Shown: positions 27,228 to 36,678, counted from the stretch's first letter. The stretch: 64,000 bases of DNA from Sphingomonas flavescens (GCF_030866745.1 NZ_CP133016.1:248001-312000); one strand, 5' to 3'. The notes: generated by a model from the sequence alone, not told the origin. Numbers and translations are program-made.

Positions 27228-27905
27228 TTAGCCGCGCGGTTGCTGCCGCGGTGGGATGGTGATGCGGACCGTTTCGCCGCTGCGGCCGGGGAAGCCGGTG
27301 AACATCGCGTCCACGAGGGCAGGGACCACAATGTCCATCCGGTTCGTCTCCGAGCGAGCCTGCGCCCGGCCGTCGAACAGCGGCGCATTGGTGCCCGCTT
27401 GACGGATGTGCAGGTCGATCTGGCTGCGATACTCGACATAGCTGTCGATATCGCGGCCGCCGTACCAGAAGGGGTCATCCCACCCCCAGCGATAGCCGTA
27501 GCCGAACCCAAACCCAAAGCGCGGGGAATAGAACGGCGAATAGAACGGATCGCCGAATGCGCCCCACGGCCGTGACGCCGGGAAGCCTGGCGAGGACACA
27601 TAGCGGACCTGACCGCGATCGATGCCATAGCCGAACTGCACGATCATGTTGGCCGAGCGCGCGTCCGTCGCGGGCGCATAGCCACGCGCCTGTAGCTGCT
27701 GGGCGACAATCCCGGCATAACGCTGGAATTCAAGACCACCATTATTGGCCATGCCGCCAACCGGCACGACGAAGAACGTCTGGCCCTGCGGCGCCGGCAT
27801 TGCCTGGTAACGGGAAACGGTGGTGCTGATCGATTCAGCGCAGGCGCTGAGCGCCACCGCCGACACGCCGAGCCCAATGGCTGCGGCAAACTTTTTGATA
27901 CGCAT
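27228..27905 (-). CDS. DUF4136-type lipoprotein
   Basis: The start is taken at ATG 27905 (MRIKKFAAAIGLGVSAVALSACAES), where a lipoprotein signal peptide ends in LSAC; the frame continues upstream to 27965 without supporting signals. The mature protein, about 200 residues, resembles DUF4136 outer-membrane lipoproteins. It has a conserved YAPATDARSANMIVQFGYGID segment (split from longer text) and a Gly/Tyr/Phe/Trp-rich centre (FGFGFGYGYRWGWDDPFWYG). The C-terminal SQIDLHIRQ region carries the family strand pattern. The function is unknown; an envelope location is inferred. Confidence 0.75.
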   Translation of the reverse strand: MRIKKFAAAIGLGVSAVALSACAESISTTVSRYQAMPAPQGQTFFVVPVGGMANNGGLEFQRYAGIVAQQLQARGYAPATDARSANMIVQFGYGIDRGQVRYVSSPGFPASRPWGAFGDPFYSPFYSPRFGFGFGYGYRWGWDDPFWYGGRDIDSYVEYRSQIDLHIRQAGTNAPLFDGRAQARSETNRMDIVVPALVDAMFTGFPGRSGETVRITIPPRQQPRG

Positions 27906-27997
27906 AATTACACCCCTTGGTCGGGAATGAGGTTGCAACGCTGGACAGTGGCTGCCGTATAGCATGTCACGGGGTGAACCCGCGATGAAGCGAGCGA

Positions 27998-29005
27998 CTA
28001 GCGGGATAGGCCGACCGCATCATAGGCCGCGTCCAGGGTTGGCGCTCCTAACGAGGCCGCGCGCTCAGACCCCGCCGCGAGAATACGGTCGAGTTCGGCG
28101 GGATCGGCGCGGAACTGTTCGAGCCTCATCCGCAGCGGTTCCAGTAAGGCGATCAATGCGTCCGACAATGCTGGCTTGAAGGCGCCGAAGCCTTGGCCGG
28201 CGAAGCGGCCGAGGACCTGATCCACGGTCTCACCCGTCACCGCGCCATAGATTCCAACCAAGTTCTTAGCCTCAGGTCGCTCGTCGAGCCCCGACACGTC
28301 CGCCGGCAGCGGCTCGGGATCAGTTTTCGCCTTCCGAACCTTCTGCGCGATCAGGTCATTGCTGTCGGTGAGCAGAATGCGGCTCATTTCCGAGGGATCG
28401 CTCTTCGACATTTTCGCGCGGCCGTCGCGTAGGCTCATCACGCGCGCGGCGGTGCCCCCGCCGATAAACGGCTCGGGCGGGACGAACAGGTCGACATCGA
28501 AGTCCGTGTTGAACTTGAGCGCAATGTCGCGGGTCAGTTCGACATGCTGCTTCTGATCCTCACCGACCGGCACGTGAGTCGCGCGGTAAAGCAGAATGTC
28601 AGCCGCCTGGAGCACGGGATAGGTGAACAGGCCGACCGAGGAGCCCTCGCGGTTCTTGCCGGACTTCTCCTTGAATTGCGTCATGCGGTTGAGCCAGCCC
28701 ATGCGCGCGGTGCCCTGCAGGATCCATGCGAGCTCAGCATGCGCAGGGACGGACCGCTGCCGAAACAGGATCGACCTTGCGGGATCGATGCCGCTAGCGA
28801 TTAGGGCCGCCGCCATTTCGCGGATATTCGAGCGGAGCTGCGCGGGGTCGACCTCGACCGTCAGTGCATGCAGATCGGCAAGAAAGAAGAGGCATTCGGC
28901 CTCGTCCTGCATCCGGACCCAGCGGAGGATGGCGCCGAGCAGGTTGCCGAGGTGGAGGTCGCCGGTCGGCTGGATACCCGAGACGACACGCATCTTATCC
29001 GGCAT
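27998..29005 (-). CDS. trpS: Tryptophanyl-tRNA synthetase
   Basis: Class I synthetase charging tRNA-Trp. The frame runs on upstream inside murJ, but the family start is ATG 29005 (MPDKMRVVSGIQPTGDLHLG), overlapping the murJ stop by 11 bases; it gives 335 residues. HLGN (18-21) is the HIGH motif and KMSKS is at 198-202. Other marks are the specificity segment FLADLHALTV and GLFTYPVLQAADILLY. Confidence 0.97.
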   Translation of the reverse strand: MPDKMRVVSGIQPTGDLHLGNLLGAILRWVRMQDEAECLFFLADLHALTVEVDPAQLRSNIREMAAALIASGIDPARSILFRQRSVPAHAELAWILQGTARMGWLNRMTQFKEKSGKNREGSSVGLFTYPVLQAADILLYRATHVPVGEDQKQHVELTRDIALKFNTDFDVDLFVPPEPFIGGGTAARVMSLRDGRAKMSKSDPSEMSRILLTDSNDLIAQKVRKAKTDPEPLPADVSGLDERPEAKNLVGIYGAVTGETVDQVLGRFAGQGFGAFKPALSDALIALLEPLRMRLEQFRADPAELDRILAAGSERAASLGAPTLDAAYDAVGLSR

Positions 29006-30554
29006 CGGTGTACGGCCTTCTGCGGCGGAGGAGCGAGCGCAATTCCTCACGGTCGGTGCCGCCAAGGACCCAGACCAGCGGGAAATAGACTGCCATGCCG
29101 CCGCCGACGATCGCGATGACGCCCGCGAGGCGATGCCCGAGCGAACCAGTGAACCAGCCGGACAGCCCCATGCGAATGGCGATGAGCGCCGCAACCATCG
29201 CGGCCGCCGCAATCAACTGACGCCCAATTCTCGACGCCAGCCAGCCCTCGATCCGGAAATGCCCGCGGCGGTGGAGGATGACGTAGAGGATCGTGCAGTT
29301 AAGCCATGAGCAAATCGCGATGGCCGAGGCGAGGCCGGCGATCCCGAAAGGCGGGATGAGCAGGAAGTTGAGCACCACCGTGGCGACGAGAACGAGTGCG
29401 GCGACCTTGACCGGCGTGCCCGTGTCCTGCCGGGCGTAGAAGCCGGGCGTGAGTACCTTTACCAGGACGTAGGCAGGCAGTCCGAGCACGATAATCGACA
29501 GCGTGAGCGCCGTCAGCCGGGCATCTTCGGTCGTGAACTTGCCGCCCTGGAACAAGGCGGAGACGAGCGGGAAGGCGCTGACGGCCAAGGCGGCAGCGGC
29601 GGGCAGGCAGAGCAGCATCGCCAGTTCGGCGGCCTGACCTTGTACCTTGGAAGCTTTATCCGGCTCGTTCGCACCGACGTGGCGGCTGACCTGGGGGAGG
29701 ATCGCCGTGCCGAGCGCGGCCCCGATGACGCCGAGCGGAAGCTGGTTGAGGCGGTCCGCGTAGTTGAAATAGCTCATCGCCCCGGTACCGATCCGGGTCA
29801 GGAAGAAGGTGTCGATGAACGCGCTGATTTGATAAACGCCAGCGCCCAAGGTCGCGGGGACGACCACGCGCACGAATTGCCGAACGCCGGGCGTCAGGCG
29901 TGGCCGACGCCATTTCAGCACGATGCCGGCGCGCGCGCAGGCCGCGAGCAGCAGGCCGAGCTGGAGCACACCGCCGGCGGTGACCGCGATGGCCAGCGCG
30001 ATAGCCGTGGTTGTGCCGCCGACCTGCACAAAGATCAGTGCGGCAAGCATCGCGAGATTGAGCAGGGCAGGGGCGAACGCAGCGGCCGTGAACCGGGCGA
30101 GCGAATTCAGGATGCCGGAGAAGAGCGACACCAGGCTGATCAGAATCAGGTAGGGGAAAGTGATCCGCGTCAGGAAGGTGGCAAGCGCCAGCTTTTCATT
30201 GTGGTAGCCGGAGATCGCGAAGACGAACGGCCCCATGATGATCTCGAAAACGATGGTGAACAGCACCAGCGTCGGCGCGAAAACCGCGAGCACTTCCTCC
30301 GAAAAATGCCGGGCCTCGGCGTCTCCGCCAGGTCCGTGGAGACGCTGCGCATAAAGCGGGACGAAGCCCGCCGAAAAGGCACCTTCGCCGAACAGGCGGC
30401 GAAAGGTGTTGGGAAGGCGAAAGGCGACGAAGAATGCGTCCGCCTGCCAGCTCGCGCCCATTACGCGCGACATCAGCATTTCGCGCGCGAAACCGGCCAC
30501 GCGGCTGACGAGCGTCAGCCCGCCGATCGTGCCGGTGGACTTGATCAGGTTCAT
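28995..30554 (-). CDS. murJ: Lipid II flippase MurJ
   Basis: A 519-residue integral membrane protein of the MOP superfamily with about 14 transmembrane segments; it flips lipid II across the inner membrane. The N-terminus has TGGLTLVSRVAGFAREML-like sequence and RLPNTFRRLFGEGAFSAGFVPLY, the strongest MurJ signature. Charged residues in the central cavity are retained. It is followed directly by trpS with overlapping ends. Confidence 0.96.
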   Translation of the reverse strand: MNLIKSTGTIGGLTLVSRVAGFAREMLMSRVMGASWQADAFFVAFRLPNTFRRLFGEGAFSAGFVPLYAQRLHGPGGDAEARHFSEEVLAVFAPTLVLFTIVFEIIMGPFVFAISGYHNEKLALATFLTRITFPYLILISLVSLFSGILNSLARFTAAAFAPALLNLAMLAALIFVQVGGTTTAIALAIAVTAGGVLQLGLLLAACARAGIVLKWRRPRLTPGVRQFVRVVVPATLGAGVYQISAFIDTFFLTRIGTGAMSYFNYADRLNQLPLGVIGAALGTAILPQVSRHVGANEPDKASKVQGQAAELAMLLCLPAAAALAVSAFPLVSALFQGGKFTTEDARLTALTLSIIVLGLPAYVLVKVLTPGFYARQDTGTPVKVAALVLVATVVLNFLLIPPFGIAGLASAIAICSWLNCTILYVILHRRGHFRIEGWLASRIGRQLIAAAAMVAALIAIRMGLSGWFTGSLGHRLAGVIAIVGGGMAVYFPLVWVLGGTDREELRSLLRRRRPYTDAG

Positions 30555-30578
30555 CGGCTTTTCCCGCTCCGGCGGAAG

Positions 30579-31091
30579 TTAGACTTCAGTCGGGTTTGGC
30601 TGGTCGTTGCCGTTCAGACCCTGCTGCTGCTGCGCTTCGATTTGCGCCATATAGGCCGACGCGAAATCGATCGGATCAAGCATCAACGGCGGGAAGCCCA
30701 TGCTCGACACCGCGTCAGAAATGACCTGGCGAGCAAACGGGAACAGCAGGCGCGGCGCCTCGATCAGCAGGAACGGCGGCATGGCTTCCTGCGGCACGTT
30801 CTGGATGGCGAACAGGCCGGCGTAGCTCAGGTCGACGACGAAATGAGCGCCGTTGTCGGACTTGGCCGAAATGTCGAATTTCAGCGTTACTTCATGGACG
30901 CTCTCGCCAGCGTCCTGGACGTTGAGATTGAACTGCACGTCGAGCTGCGGCTGGATTTGCCAGGAATAGACTTGGGGTGCGCTCGGATTTTCGACCGAAA
31001 GATCCTTCACATATTGCGCGAGGATCGAAACCTGCGGTTGGCTGTTCAGGTCTGCGCCATTGCCATTCGCGCCGGGTTCCAAGTCCGCCAT
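30579..31091 (-). CDS. secB: Protein-export chaperone SecB
   Basis: Cytoplasmic tetrameric chaperone that hands unfolded precursors to SecA. The 170-residue protein has ILAQYVKDLSVENPSAPQ, VDLSYAGLFAIQNVPQEAMPPFLLIEAPRLLFPFARQV (cited in part) and GFPPLMLDPIDFASAY, all near-invariant. The gene is divergent from the Tim44-like gene and precedes murJ by 24 bases. Confidence 0.96.
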   Translation of the reverse strand: MADLEPGANGNGADLNSQPQVSILAQYVKDLSVENPSAPQVYSWQIQPQLDVQFNLNVQDAGESVHEVTLKFDISAKSDNGAHFVVDLSYAGLFAIQNVPQEAMPPFLLIEAPRLLFPFARQVISDAVSSMGFPPLMLDPIDFASAYMAQIEAQQQQGLNGNDQPNPTEV

Positions 31092-31215
31092 TTAGTGCTG
31101 TCCTTACAAAATGTTGTGCTGTGCCGGAGCCGCTTGAGCCGAGCGGCGTTGCAGGTGTCGAGCGCCTAGCAGCCGCAATTATGGGGCGCAATGCTGCCTT
31201 CGCGCGTTGGCGGTG

Positions 31216-31245
31216 TTGGAAAATTTACGAGAAGCGCACTATGTT
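31216..31245 (+). promoter_or_regulatory. Candidate promoter for the Tim44-mltA-smr unit
   Basis: TTGGAA (31216-31221) and TATGTT (31240-31245) with an 18-base spacer lie 28 bases before the Tim44-like start, in the secB divergent gap. The match to sigma-70-type elements is by eye only. Confidence 0.3.
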
Positions 31246-31273
31246 GAGCGCCAAGCACTATAGGACGTAACAA

Positions 31274-31927
31274 TTGGCCGTCATCGTCATCCTTGCCCTT
31301 GTCGCCCTCTTCATCGGGCTTCGCCTGTATAGCGTACTCGGCGAGCGCACGGGGCATGAGCAGCAGCCGATTCTGAAGCCTGCCGAGACCGAAGCGCGCG
31401 CAGCGCCCCGAATGGCGCAACCGGCGGCGGCCACAACCGCGCCTGCCGACACCGGCGACATGGCTTATGTGCCGACCGCCGGCCCGGGCGTACGTGCCAT
31501 CCTCGCCGCCGACTCGAGCTTCGACGTCGCTCGCTTCCTGGAAGGTGCCAAGGCTGCTTACCGCATGATTATGGAAGCCTTCTGGAAGGGCGATCTGGAA
31601 GCGCTGAACAACCACGTCGATGAACATGTTCGCGAGGCCTTCGCGGCGGCAGTCGAGCAGCGAAAGGCTGACGGCCTGACACTGGATAATCGCCTCGTGT
31701 CGATCGACCATGCTGTCATCTCGGAAGCGGCGCTCGAACGCGGTGTGGCGGTGCTCACCGTGCGCTTCGAAGCGGATATTGCCGCGGTCACGCGCAACGC
31801 TGAAGGCCAAGTCGTCGCCGGCTCGCTCAGTGACGCGGTACAGACCCGTGACCTGTGGACATTCCGCCGCGACACCAATTCGCGCGATCCCAACTGGCTG
31901 CTGATCGAAACCGACGAGGAAGAGTGA
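31274..31927 (+). CDS. Tim44/TimA-domain membrane-anchored protein
   Basis: A 217-residue protein starting at TTG 31274. One N-terminal transmembrane helix (VIVILALVALFIGLRLYSVLG) is followed by an Ala/Pro-rich linker (about 35-75) and a Tim44-like domain (about 85-215), with FLEGAKAAYRMIMEAFWKGD and DLWTFRRDTNSRDPNW. In alphaproteobacteria such proteins (TimA) resemble the mitochondrial Tim44 motor anchor, but their bacterial partners are uncertain. The location opposite secB and just before mltA is conserved in related genomes as far as I recall. Confidence 0.85.
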   Translation: MAVIVILALVALFIGLRLYSVLGERTGHEQQPILKPAETEARAAPRMAQPAAATTAPADTGDMAYVPTAGPGVRAILAADSSFDVARFLEGAKAAYRMIMEAFWKGDLEALNNHVDEHVREAFAAAVEQRKADGLTLDNRLVSIDHAVISEAALERGVAVLTVRFEADIAAVTRNAEGQVVAGSLSDAVQTRDLWTFRRDTNSRDPNWLLIETDEEE

Positions 31928-33123
31928 TCTTCTCTCTGAGGGCCGCTGCCCTCGCTTCCTTCGCTCTACTGGCTGCCTGCGCGACACAGCCTCTTCCGGC
32001 ACCCGCACCGGCGCCTTCGACGCCCGTCCAGCCGGTGCCGGCTCCGCTTCCACCGGCGATCCAGCCGCCTGCTGCTCCAGTTGGACGCAATGCGGTCGAG
32101 ACCGGCGTCAAGCTGGAAGCGCCGCGGACGTTGAAAGCTGAGGAGGCTGCACGAGCTCTTGCCGCATTCAGGATCTCCTGCCCGGCGCTGCTTAAGCGCA
32201 CAGACTCTTCCGGGCTGACGCTGGCAACCGACTGGCAGGGTGTCTGCGCGCAAGCCGCGTCGCTCGACCCTGCGTTCGCGCCAGGTTTCTTCTATTACAG
32301 ATTCGACTGGGTGCGCGTGGGCGAGGGGCGGGCTTTCGCGACCGGCTATTATGAGCCGGAAATCGAAGGGTCGCGGACCCCGCAGCCCGGCTACGTTCCG
32401 GTGTACCAGCTGCCGGCCGACCTCGTCCGCTGCACCAAGGCCGATGGGACGATGGGCCGCGGCCGCATCGATCAAAGCGGGACTTGCGTGCTCTATTTCA
32501 CGCGAGCTGAAATTGAGGACGGCGCGCTGAACGGCCGCGGGCTGGAACTGGTCTGGGCCAAGGATCCCGTTGACCTGTTCTTCCTGGAGATTCAGGGATC
32601 CGGTCGAGTCCGCTTCGACGATGGCACCGTGATGCGCGTTGGCTATGCCGGGCAGAACGGCCGTGATTATGTCGCGATCGGTCGTCTGTTGCGCGAGCGC
32701 GGCATTCTGCCGCCCGGCGGCGCGAACATGCAGGCGATCCGGGACTGGATCAAAGCCAACCCCGATCAGGGCCGCGCCCTGATGCGAGAAAACCTTTCCT
32801 ACGTCTTCCTGAAGGAATTGACCGGCCCGGGTCCGCTAGGCGCCATGAACGTGCCCGTGACGCCCCATGCATCCGTCGCGACCGATCCGAATTACGTCCC
32901 GCTCGGCGCCCCGATTTACATTGCGAATGCGGATCGGCCTGAGATCCTTGGCCCGTGGGTAGCGCAAGACACGGGTGGGGCGATCAAGGGCCCAAATCGC
33001 TTTGACACTTTCTGGGGCGCGGGGCCCGAGGCGGTAGCGCTCGCCGGCGGCATGTCGGCGAATGGAGAGGCCCTAATCCTGATCCCCAAGGGCACGGCTG
33101 CCCGTGCGCAAGCTCGCCCCTGA
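31924..33123 (+). CDS. mltA: Membrane-bound lytic murein transglycosylase A
   Basis: Cleaves peptidoglycan glycan strands with formation of 1,6-anhydro ends. The start is GTG 31924 within the previous stop (GTGA); the frame is open further up but the signal peptide begins here (MIFSLRAAALASFALLAAC). The lipobox LLAAC implies an outer-membrane lipoprotein. A Pro-rich linker precedes the MltA domain (ATGYYEPEIEGSRTP, FLEIQGSGRV) and a C-terminal 3D domain with AQDTGGAIKGPNRFDTFWG carrying the catalytic Asp. The length is 399 residues. Confidence 0.94.
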   Translation: MIFSLRAAALASFALLAACATQPLPAPAPAPSTPVQPVPAPLPPAIQPPAAPVGRNAVETGVKLEAPRTLKAEEAARALAAFRISCPALLKRTDSSGLTLATDWQGVCAQAASLDPAFAPGFFYYRFDWVRVGEGRAFATGYYEPEIEGSRTPQPGYVPVYQLPADLVRCTKADGTMGRGRIDQSGTCVLYFTRAEIEDGALNGRGLELVWAKDPVDLFFLEIQGSGRVRFDDGTVMRVGYAGQNGRDYVAIGRLLRERGILPPGGANMQAIRDWIKANPDQGRALMRENLSYVFLKELTGPGPLGAMNVPVTPHASVATDPNYVPLGAPIYIANADRPEILGPWVAQDTGGAIKGPNRFDTFWGAGPEAVALAGGMSANGEALILIPKGTAARAQARP

Positions 33124-33643
33124 CGAGGCCGAGCTTTGGGCTCGGGTCGCCGCAACTATCCGACCGCTGTCACGCGACACGCCAAGACCAATGGTCGCCG
33201 CGCCAGCAGCGCCAGCCCAACCAAAAACCGCGATCCGAACAGCCAGCCCCCCGTCGAAGGCTCCGGCAAGGACCGCCCCTGTGCCCATCGGCGAAAAAAC
33301 ACTGGATGGGTCGTGGGACAAGCGCATCCGGGGCGGCGACCTCGAGCCTGATCGTATTCTCGACCTGCATGGCATGAATCTCGATCGCGCCTGGACGGCG
33401 ATCGACCATGGCCTCGAACAGGCGATCAGGAGGGGCGACCGCATCGTCCTGCTCATCACTGGTCATCATCGGCACGGCGAGCCGCCGGTGCAGCGCGGCA
33501 AGATCCGCGCGGCAGTACACGACTGGCTGGCGGCCTCGCGGCACGCAGGCGACATTGCCGCTGTTCGCGGCGCTCATCGTCGTCATGGCGGCGGTGGCAG
33601 CCTTTATCTCGTTTTGAGACGACAAAAGACGTCTCGCGAATAA
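33104..33643 (+). CDS. Smr-domain protein
   Basis: A 179-residue protein from GTG 33104, overlapping the mltA 3' end by 20 bases. The N-terminal half is Pro/Ala-rich and probably disordered. The C-terminal Smr domain (about 90-175) has LDLHGMNLDRAW, LLITGHHRHGEPPVQRGKIR and HRRHGGGGSLYLVLRR. Smr domains often have nuclease activity on branched nucleic acids or stalled-ribosome mRNA. The role here is not known; the LDLHG catalytic motif is intact. Confidence 0.88.
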   Translation: MRKLAPDEAELWARVAATIRPLSRDTPRPMVAAPAAPAQPKTAIRTASPPSKAPARTAPVPIGEKTLDGSWDKRIRGGDLEPDRILDLHGMNLDRAWTAIDHGLEQAIRRGDRIVLLITGHHRHGEPPVQRGKIRAAVHDWLAASRHAGDIAAVRGAHRRHGGGGSLYLVLRRQKTSRE

Positions 33644-33718
33644 CCTTTTCTTAGCCTTGATTCATTACCGCGGGGGCGTGGGCGGGAATTTTCTGCCCAG
33701 CGAGGCGCAACCGGACCC

Positions 33719-35404
33719 ATGACCGCAGGCACGGCCCAGAAGATCAGCAACGCGATCCTGTCGTGCGGTGCTGGAGTCGCTTCGTTCCTTTTTTCGCTTG
33801 GCGCGCTGCTGACGCTCACCGAACTGGATCAGAAGGTCGTTGCAGCGCTTGTCGCTGGCGCGTTCTGTCTGTTGGTCAGCTACGTCGCCGCAGAACGTCC
33901 AAATAGCGAAAGCGCTCGAGCGCTATCGGCGCTGAGCGAGCGCCTGCTAGCGGTCGAAGACGGAGATCTGGTATCGCCCGCGCCGCCGTTAGTTCAGCGG
34001 AACATGCCCAAGGTTGCAACGGCCGTCGACAGCCTGTTCGCCGAAGTACGCGCCTCGATTGAAAACGCGCACGCGCTTGGGATGTACGATCCCGTCACTT
34101 CGCTTCCCAATCGTCTGCATTTCCGTTCAGAAGCCGACAAGCTGCTCCACCAGACAACGGCAGGCATGCTTTCGGCCATGCTGTTCGTCGACCTCGACCG
34201 CTTCAAGATGGTTAACGACAGTCTCGGTCACGCTCGCGGCGATCAGCTCTTGATAATGGTTGCCAACCGCCTCCGTGTCGTCGTGAATGCGGAATTTTCG
34301 GGAAGCGCCCGCAGCCGACCTTTGCTGGCGCGGCTGGCAGGTGATGAGTTTACCATCTTTTTCCCGACCATCGAGTCCTCTGAAGAGATCTGTCGCGTGG
34401 CACGGCGTATCGTGCTTGCCATTTCAGAACCGTTCGAGCTCAGCTCGCATAGCGTCGATATTGGTGCGTCGATTGGCGTCGCGCTGGCGCCCGAGCACGG
34501 CCAAAGTGTCGAGGCGCTGATGCGAGCGGCGGACATTGCCATGTATCGCGCGAAGGGTCGCGGCGGTGGACAGCACTGCCTGTTCGATGCCGCGCTGGCC
34601 GCCGACCATCAGCAGAAGATCGACACGGAAAAGGCGCTTGGCGATGCTGTCCAGCGCAATGAGTTCGTGCTGGCCTTCCAACCGCAGATGAGCTTGGTAA
34701 CGGGCGAGGTTGTGGGTGCGGAGGCGCTGCTGCGCTGGAACCACCCCCGCGACGGCTTGCGGATGCCGTCGAGCTTCATTCCAATCGCCGAGCGGACCGG
34801 CCTGATCTCCGAGGTCGGCGAGTGGGTGACCAATGAGGTAGCATCAAACCTGGCAGCGTGGCAGCGCGACGGCTTTGATGCTCGGATCGCCTTCAACATC
34901 AGCCCGCGCCAACTCGATCGCCCGGACTTTTTTACACGTCTTCGCCAATGCTTCGCAGACGCAGGCGTGCCGTTGTCATTGATCGAGCTGGAGTTCACCG
35001 AGAGCGCAGCAATGGAAGTCGGAGCTGGCGTTCTGGACGAGATCGGCGCCCTCCGCAGAGAGGGTGCGCACGTCGCTATCGATGACTTTGGAACAGGTTA
35101 TTCCAACATCGCGCGCTTGCGAGCTATGCCGCTTGATCGCGTCAAGCTCGACCCGTCACTCATCGCCGACATTGAGAATAGCGAGAAGGCGCGAGTCATC
35201 GTGCAGGCGGTCATCCAGCTGATCAAAGGCGTCGGCTGCGAGATCGTCGCCGAAGCGGTCGAGACCGTCGCGCAAGCCGACATATTGCGCGCGATGGGCT
35301 GTGATGTCGTGCAGGGCTTTGTGTTTGCTGAGCCAATGTTCGAGGAGGAGTTCCTCGCCTGGACCGGCAATGCGCGCGGCCGCTCTGCCAAGAGCGTCGC
35401 CTAG
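33719..35404 (+). CDS. Membrane GGDEF-EAL cyclic-di-GMP protein
   Basis: 561 residues. Two N-terminal transmembrane helices (about 11-60) precede a GGDEF domain (about 120-285) and an EAL domain (about 295-550). The GGDEF site reads AGDEF (207-211), a variant that may or may not keep cyclase activity. The EAL domain is intact: EALLRW (335-340), FNISPRQL, EFTES, DDFGTGYSN, LDRVKLD, AEAVET and QGFVFAEP. Net phosphodiesterase activity is therefore likely. No periplasmic sensor domain is evident. The stop shares CTAG with the convergent dapE stop. Confidence 0.92.
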   Translation: MTAGTAQKISNAILSCGAGVASFLFSLGALLTLTELDQKVVAALVAGAFCLLVSYVAAERPNSESARALSALSERLLAVEDGDLVSPAPPLVQRNMPKVATAVDSLFAEVRASIENAHALGMYDPVTSLPNRLHFRSEADKLLHQTTAGMLSAMLFVDLDRFKMVNDSLGHARGDQLLIMVANRLRVVVNAEFSGSARSRPLLARLAGDEFTIFFPTIESSEEICRVARRIVLAISEPFELSSHSVDIGASIGVALAPEHGQSVEALMRAADIAMYRAKGRGGGQHCLFDAALAADHQQKIDTEKALGDAVQRNEFVLAFQPQMSLVTGEVVGAEALLRWNHPRDGLRMPSSFIPIAERTGLISEVGEWVTNEVASNLAAWQRDGFDARIAFNISPRQLDRPDFFTRLRQCFADAGVPLSLIELEFTESAAMEVGAGVLDEIGALRREGAHVAIDDFGTGYSNIARLRAMPLDRVKLDPSLIADIENSEKARVIVQAVIQLIKGVGCEIVAEAVETVAQADILRAMGCDVVQGFVFAEPMFEEEFLAWTGNARGRSAKSVA

Positions 35405-36528
35405 CCTAGAACTTTCCGCACCACGCGTTCGTAAATGCGCGAGAGCGCGTGGATGTCTTCGACGGCTGCGCATTCCCCGACCTTGTGCATCGTCGCGTTC
35501 GGCAAACCGAAATCGACGACGGGGCAAAGCTGAATCAAAAAACGACCATCGGACGTGCCGCCGCTGGTCGATAGTTCGGGCTTACGGCCCATCTCCTCTT
35601 CAATTGCAGCGACCACGACGTCGAACAATTGGCCAGAGGGCGTGAGAAAGGCTTCGCCCGAAATCCTCGCCCGGATTTTGGTCCCCGGTGCCTTTCGCTC
35701 CGCTATCTCCTCCACCAACCGCACCAGATCTTCTCCGCGATGCAGATTGTTGAAGCGGATGTTGAGTTGCGCCGTCGCGGTCCCCGGGATGACGTTGCTT
35801 GCATCCGTCGGCGTCGAGATGGCGGTGAATTCCAGGTTTGACGGTGGGAACTGTTCCGTGCCGTCGTCCAGATGAAGCTCATCCAGGGCGGCAATCACGC
35901 GGGCCAGCGGCGGGATCGGATTGGTCGCACGATGAGGATAGGCAACGTGACCCTGCACGCCCGGTGCCTCGATCCACATATTCACCGATCCCCGCCGCCC
36001 AATCTTCACCGTGTCGCCGAGGCGATCGACCGATGTCGGCTCGCCGATAAGGATCATGTCCGGTCGGATTTGCCGCTCATTCAGCCAGTCGATGATCCGC
36101 GGGGTGCCGTAGGTCGCATAGCCCTCTTCATCGCCGGTGATCAGAAACGAAAGCGTCCCATCGCGCGTGTCGAGGCGCGAGACCGCGCCGACATAGGCTG
36201 CGATTGCGCTCTTCATGTCATTGGCACCGCGGCCGACCAGCACCCCGTCCACAATCTCGGCACCAAACGGATCGCCGTTCCAACCTTCCCCGGAAGGAAC
36301 GACGTCGAGATGCCCTGCAAAGCCGAAGTGCGGCCCACTATCGCCGCGAATCGCGACCATATTTTCGGTCGGGCCGTCGGGCGCTTCGCCCATGACCCAT
36401 CGATGGACGGCGAAGCCAAGGGACGTTAGCGCATCGCCGAGCACGTCGAAAACTTCGCCACTCGCGGGGGTGACGCTTGGGCAGCGGATCAGCCGCTGCG
36501 CGAATTCGACCGGATCAATGGCTACCAT
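35401..36528 (-). CDS. dapE: Succinyl-diaminopimelate desuccinylase
   Basis: Zinc-dependent M20-family enzyme that releases LL-diaminopimelate for lysine and peptidoglycan. The 375 residues carry FGFAGHLDVVPSGEGW (zinc His/Asp), GRGANDMKSAIAAYVGA, LITGDEEGYATYGT (catalytic Glu pair), IGEPTSVDRLGD, RRGSVN and STSGGTSDGRFL. All metal ligands appear intact. Confidence 0.96.
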   Translation of the reverse strand: MVAIDPVEFAQRLIRCPSVTPASGEVFDVLGDALTSLGFAVHRWVMGEAPDGPTENMVAIRGDSGPHFGFAGHLDVVPSGEGWNGDPFGAEIVDGVLVGRGANDMKSAIAAYVGAVSRLDTRDGTLSFLITGDEEGYATYGTPRIIDWLNERQIRPDMILIGEPTSVDRLGDTVKIGRRGSVNMWIEAPGVQGHVAYPHRATNPIPPLARVIAALDELHLDDGTEQFPPSNLEFTAISTPTDASNVIPGTATAQLNIRFNNLHRGEDLVRLVEEIAERKAPGTKIRARISGEAFLTPSGQLFDVVVAAIEEEMGRKPELSTSGGTSDGRFLIQLCPVVDFGLPNATMHKVGECAAVEDIHALSRIYERVVRKVLG

Positions 36529-36618
36529 GTCGCCTGCCTAGCAAGCCGCAAGGCGCCGGCAAATGCCACCGCTCGTCGTTCATTCGTCGGTTCGTCGATT
36601 TCCCGCTTGCGCTACCAA

Positions 36619-36650
36619 CGCTACAAATGTAGCACGCTACAAATGTAGCA
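36619..36650. promoter_or_regulatory. Two tandem TACA-AA-TGTA palindromes (BlaI/MecI/CopY-like operator)
   Basis: A 16-base unit CGCTACAAATGTAGCA occurs twice with no gap (36619-36634 and 36635-36650). Each copy is itself an inverted repeat, GCTACA-AA-TGTAGC. The half-sites TACA/TGTA separated by two bases match the operator form of the BlaI/MecI/CopY repressor family. The doublet ends 28 bases before the TonB-receptor start, so it probably overlaps that promoter. No such regulator is encoded in the window. Confidence 0.65.
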
Positions 36651-36678
36651 CCGGTGGTGCGCGTTCAGGGAGTTTCCG

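Noticed and set aside
28995..29212. 69-codon N-terminal extension of TrpS
   Set aside because: It is read from the murJ 3' coding region and is Arg/Ser-rich; the synthetase start MPDKMRVVSG is at 29005.
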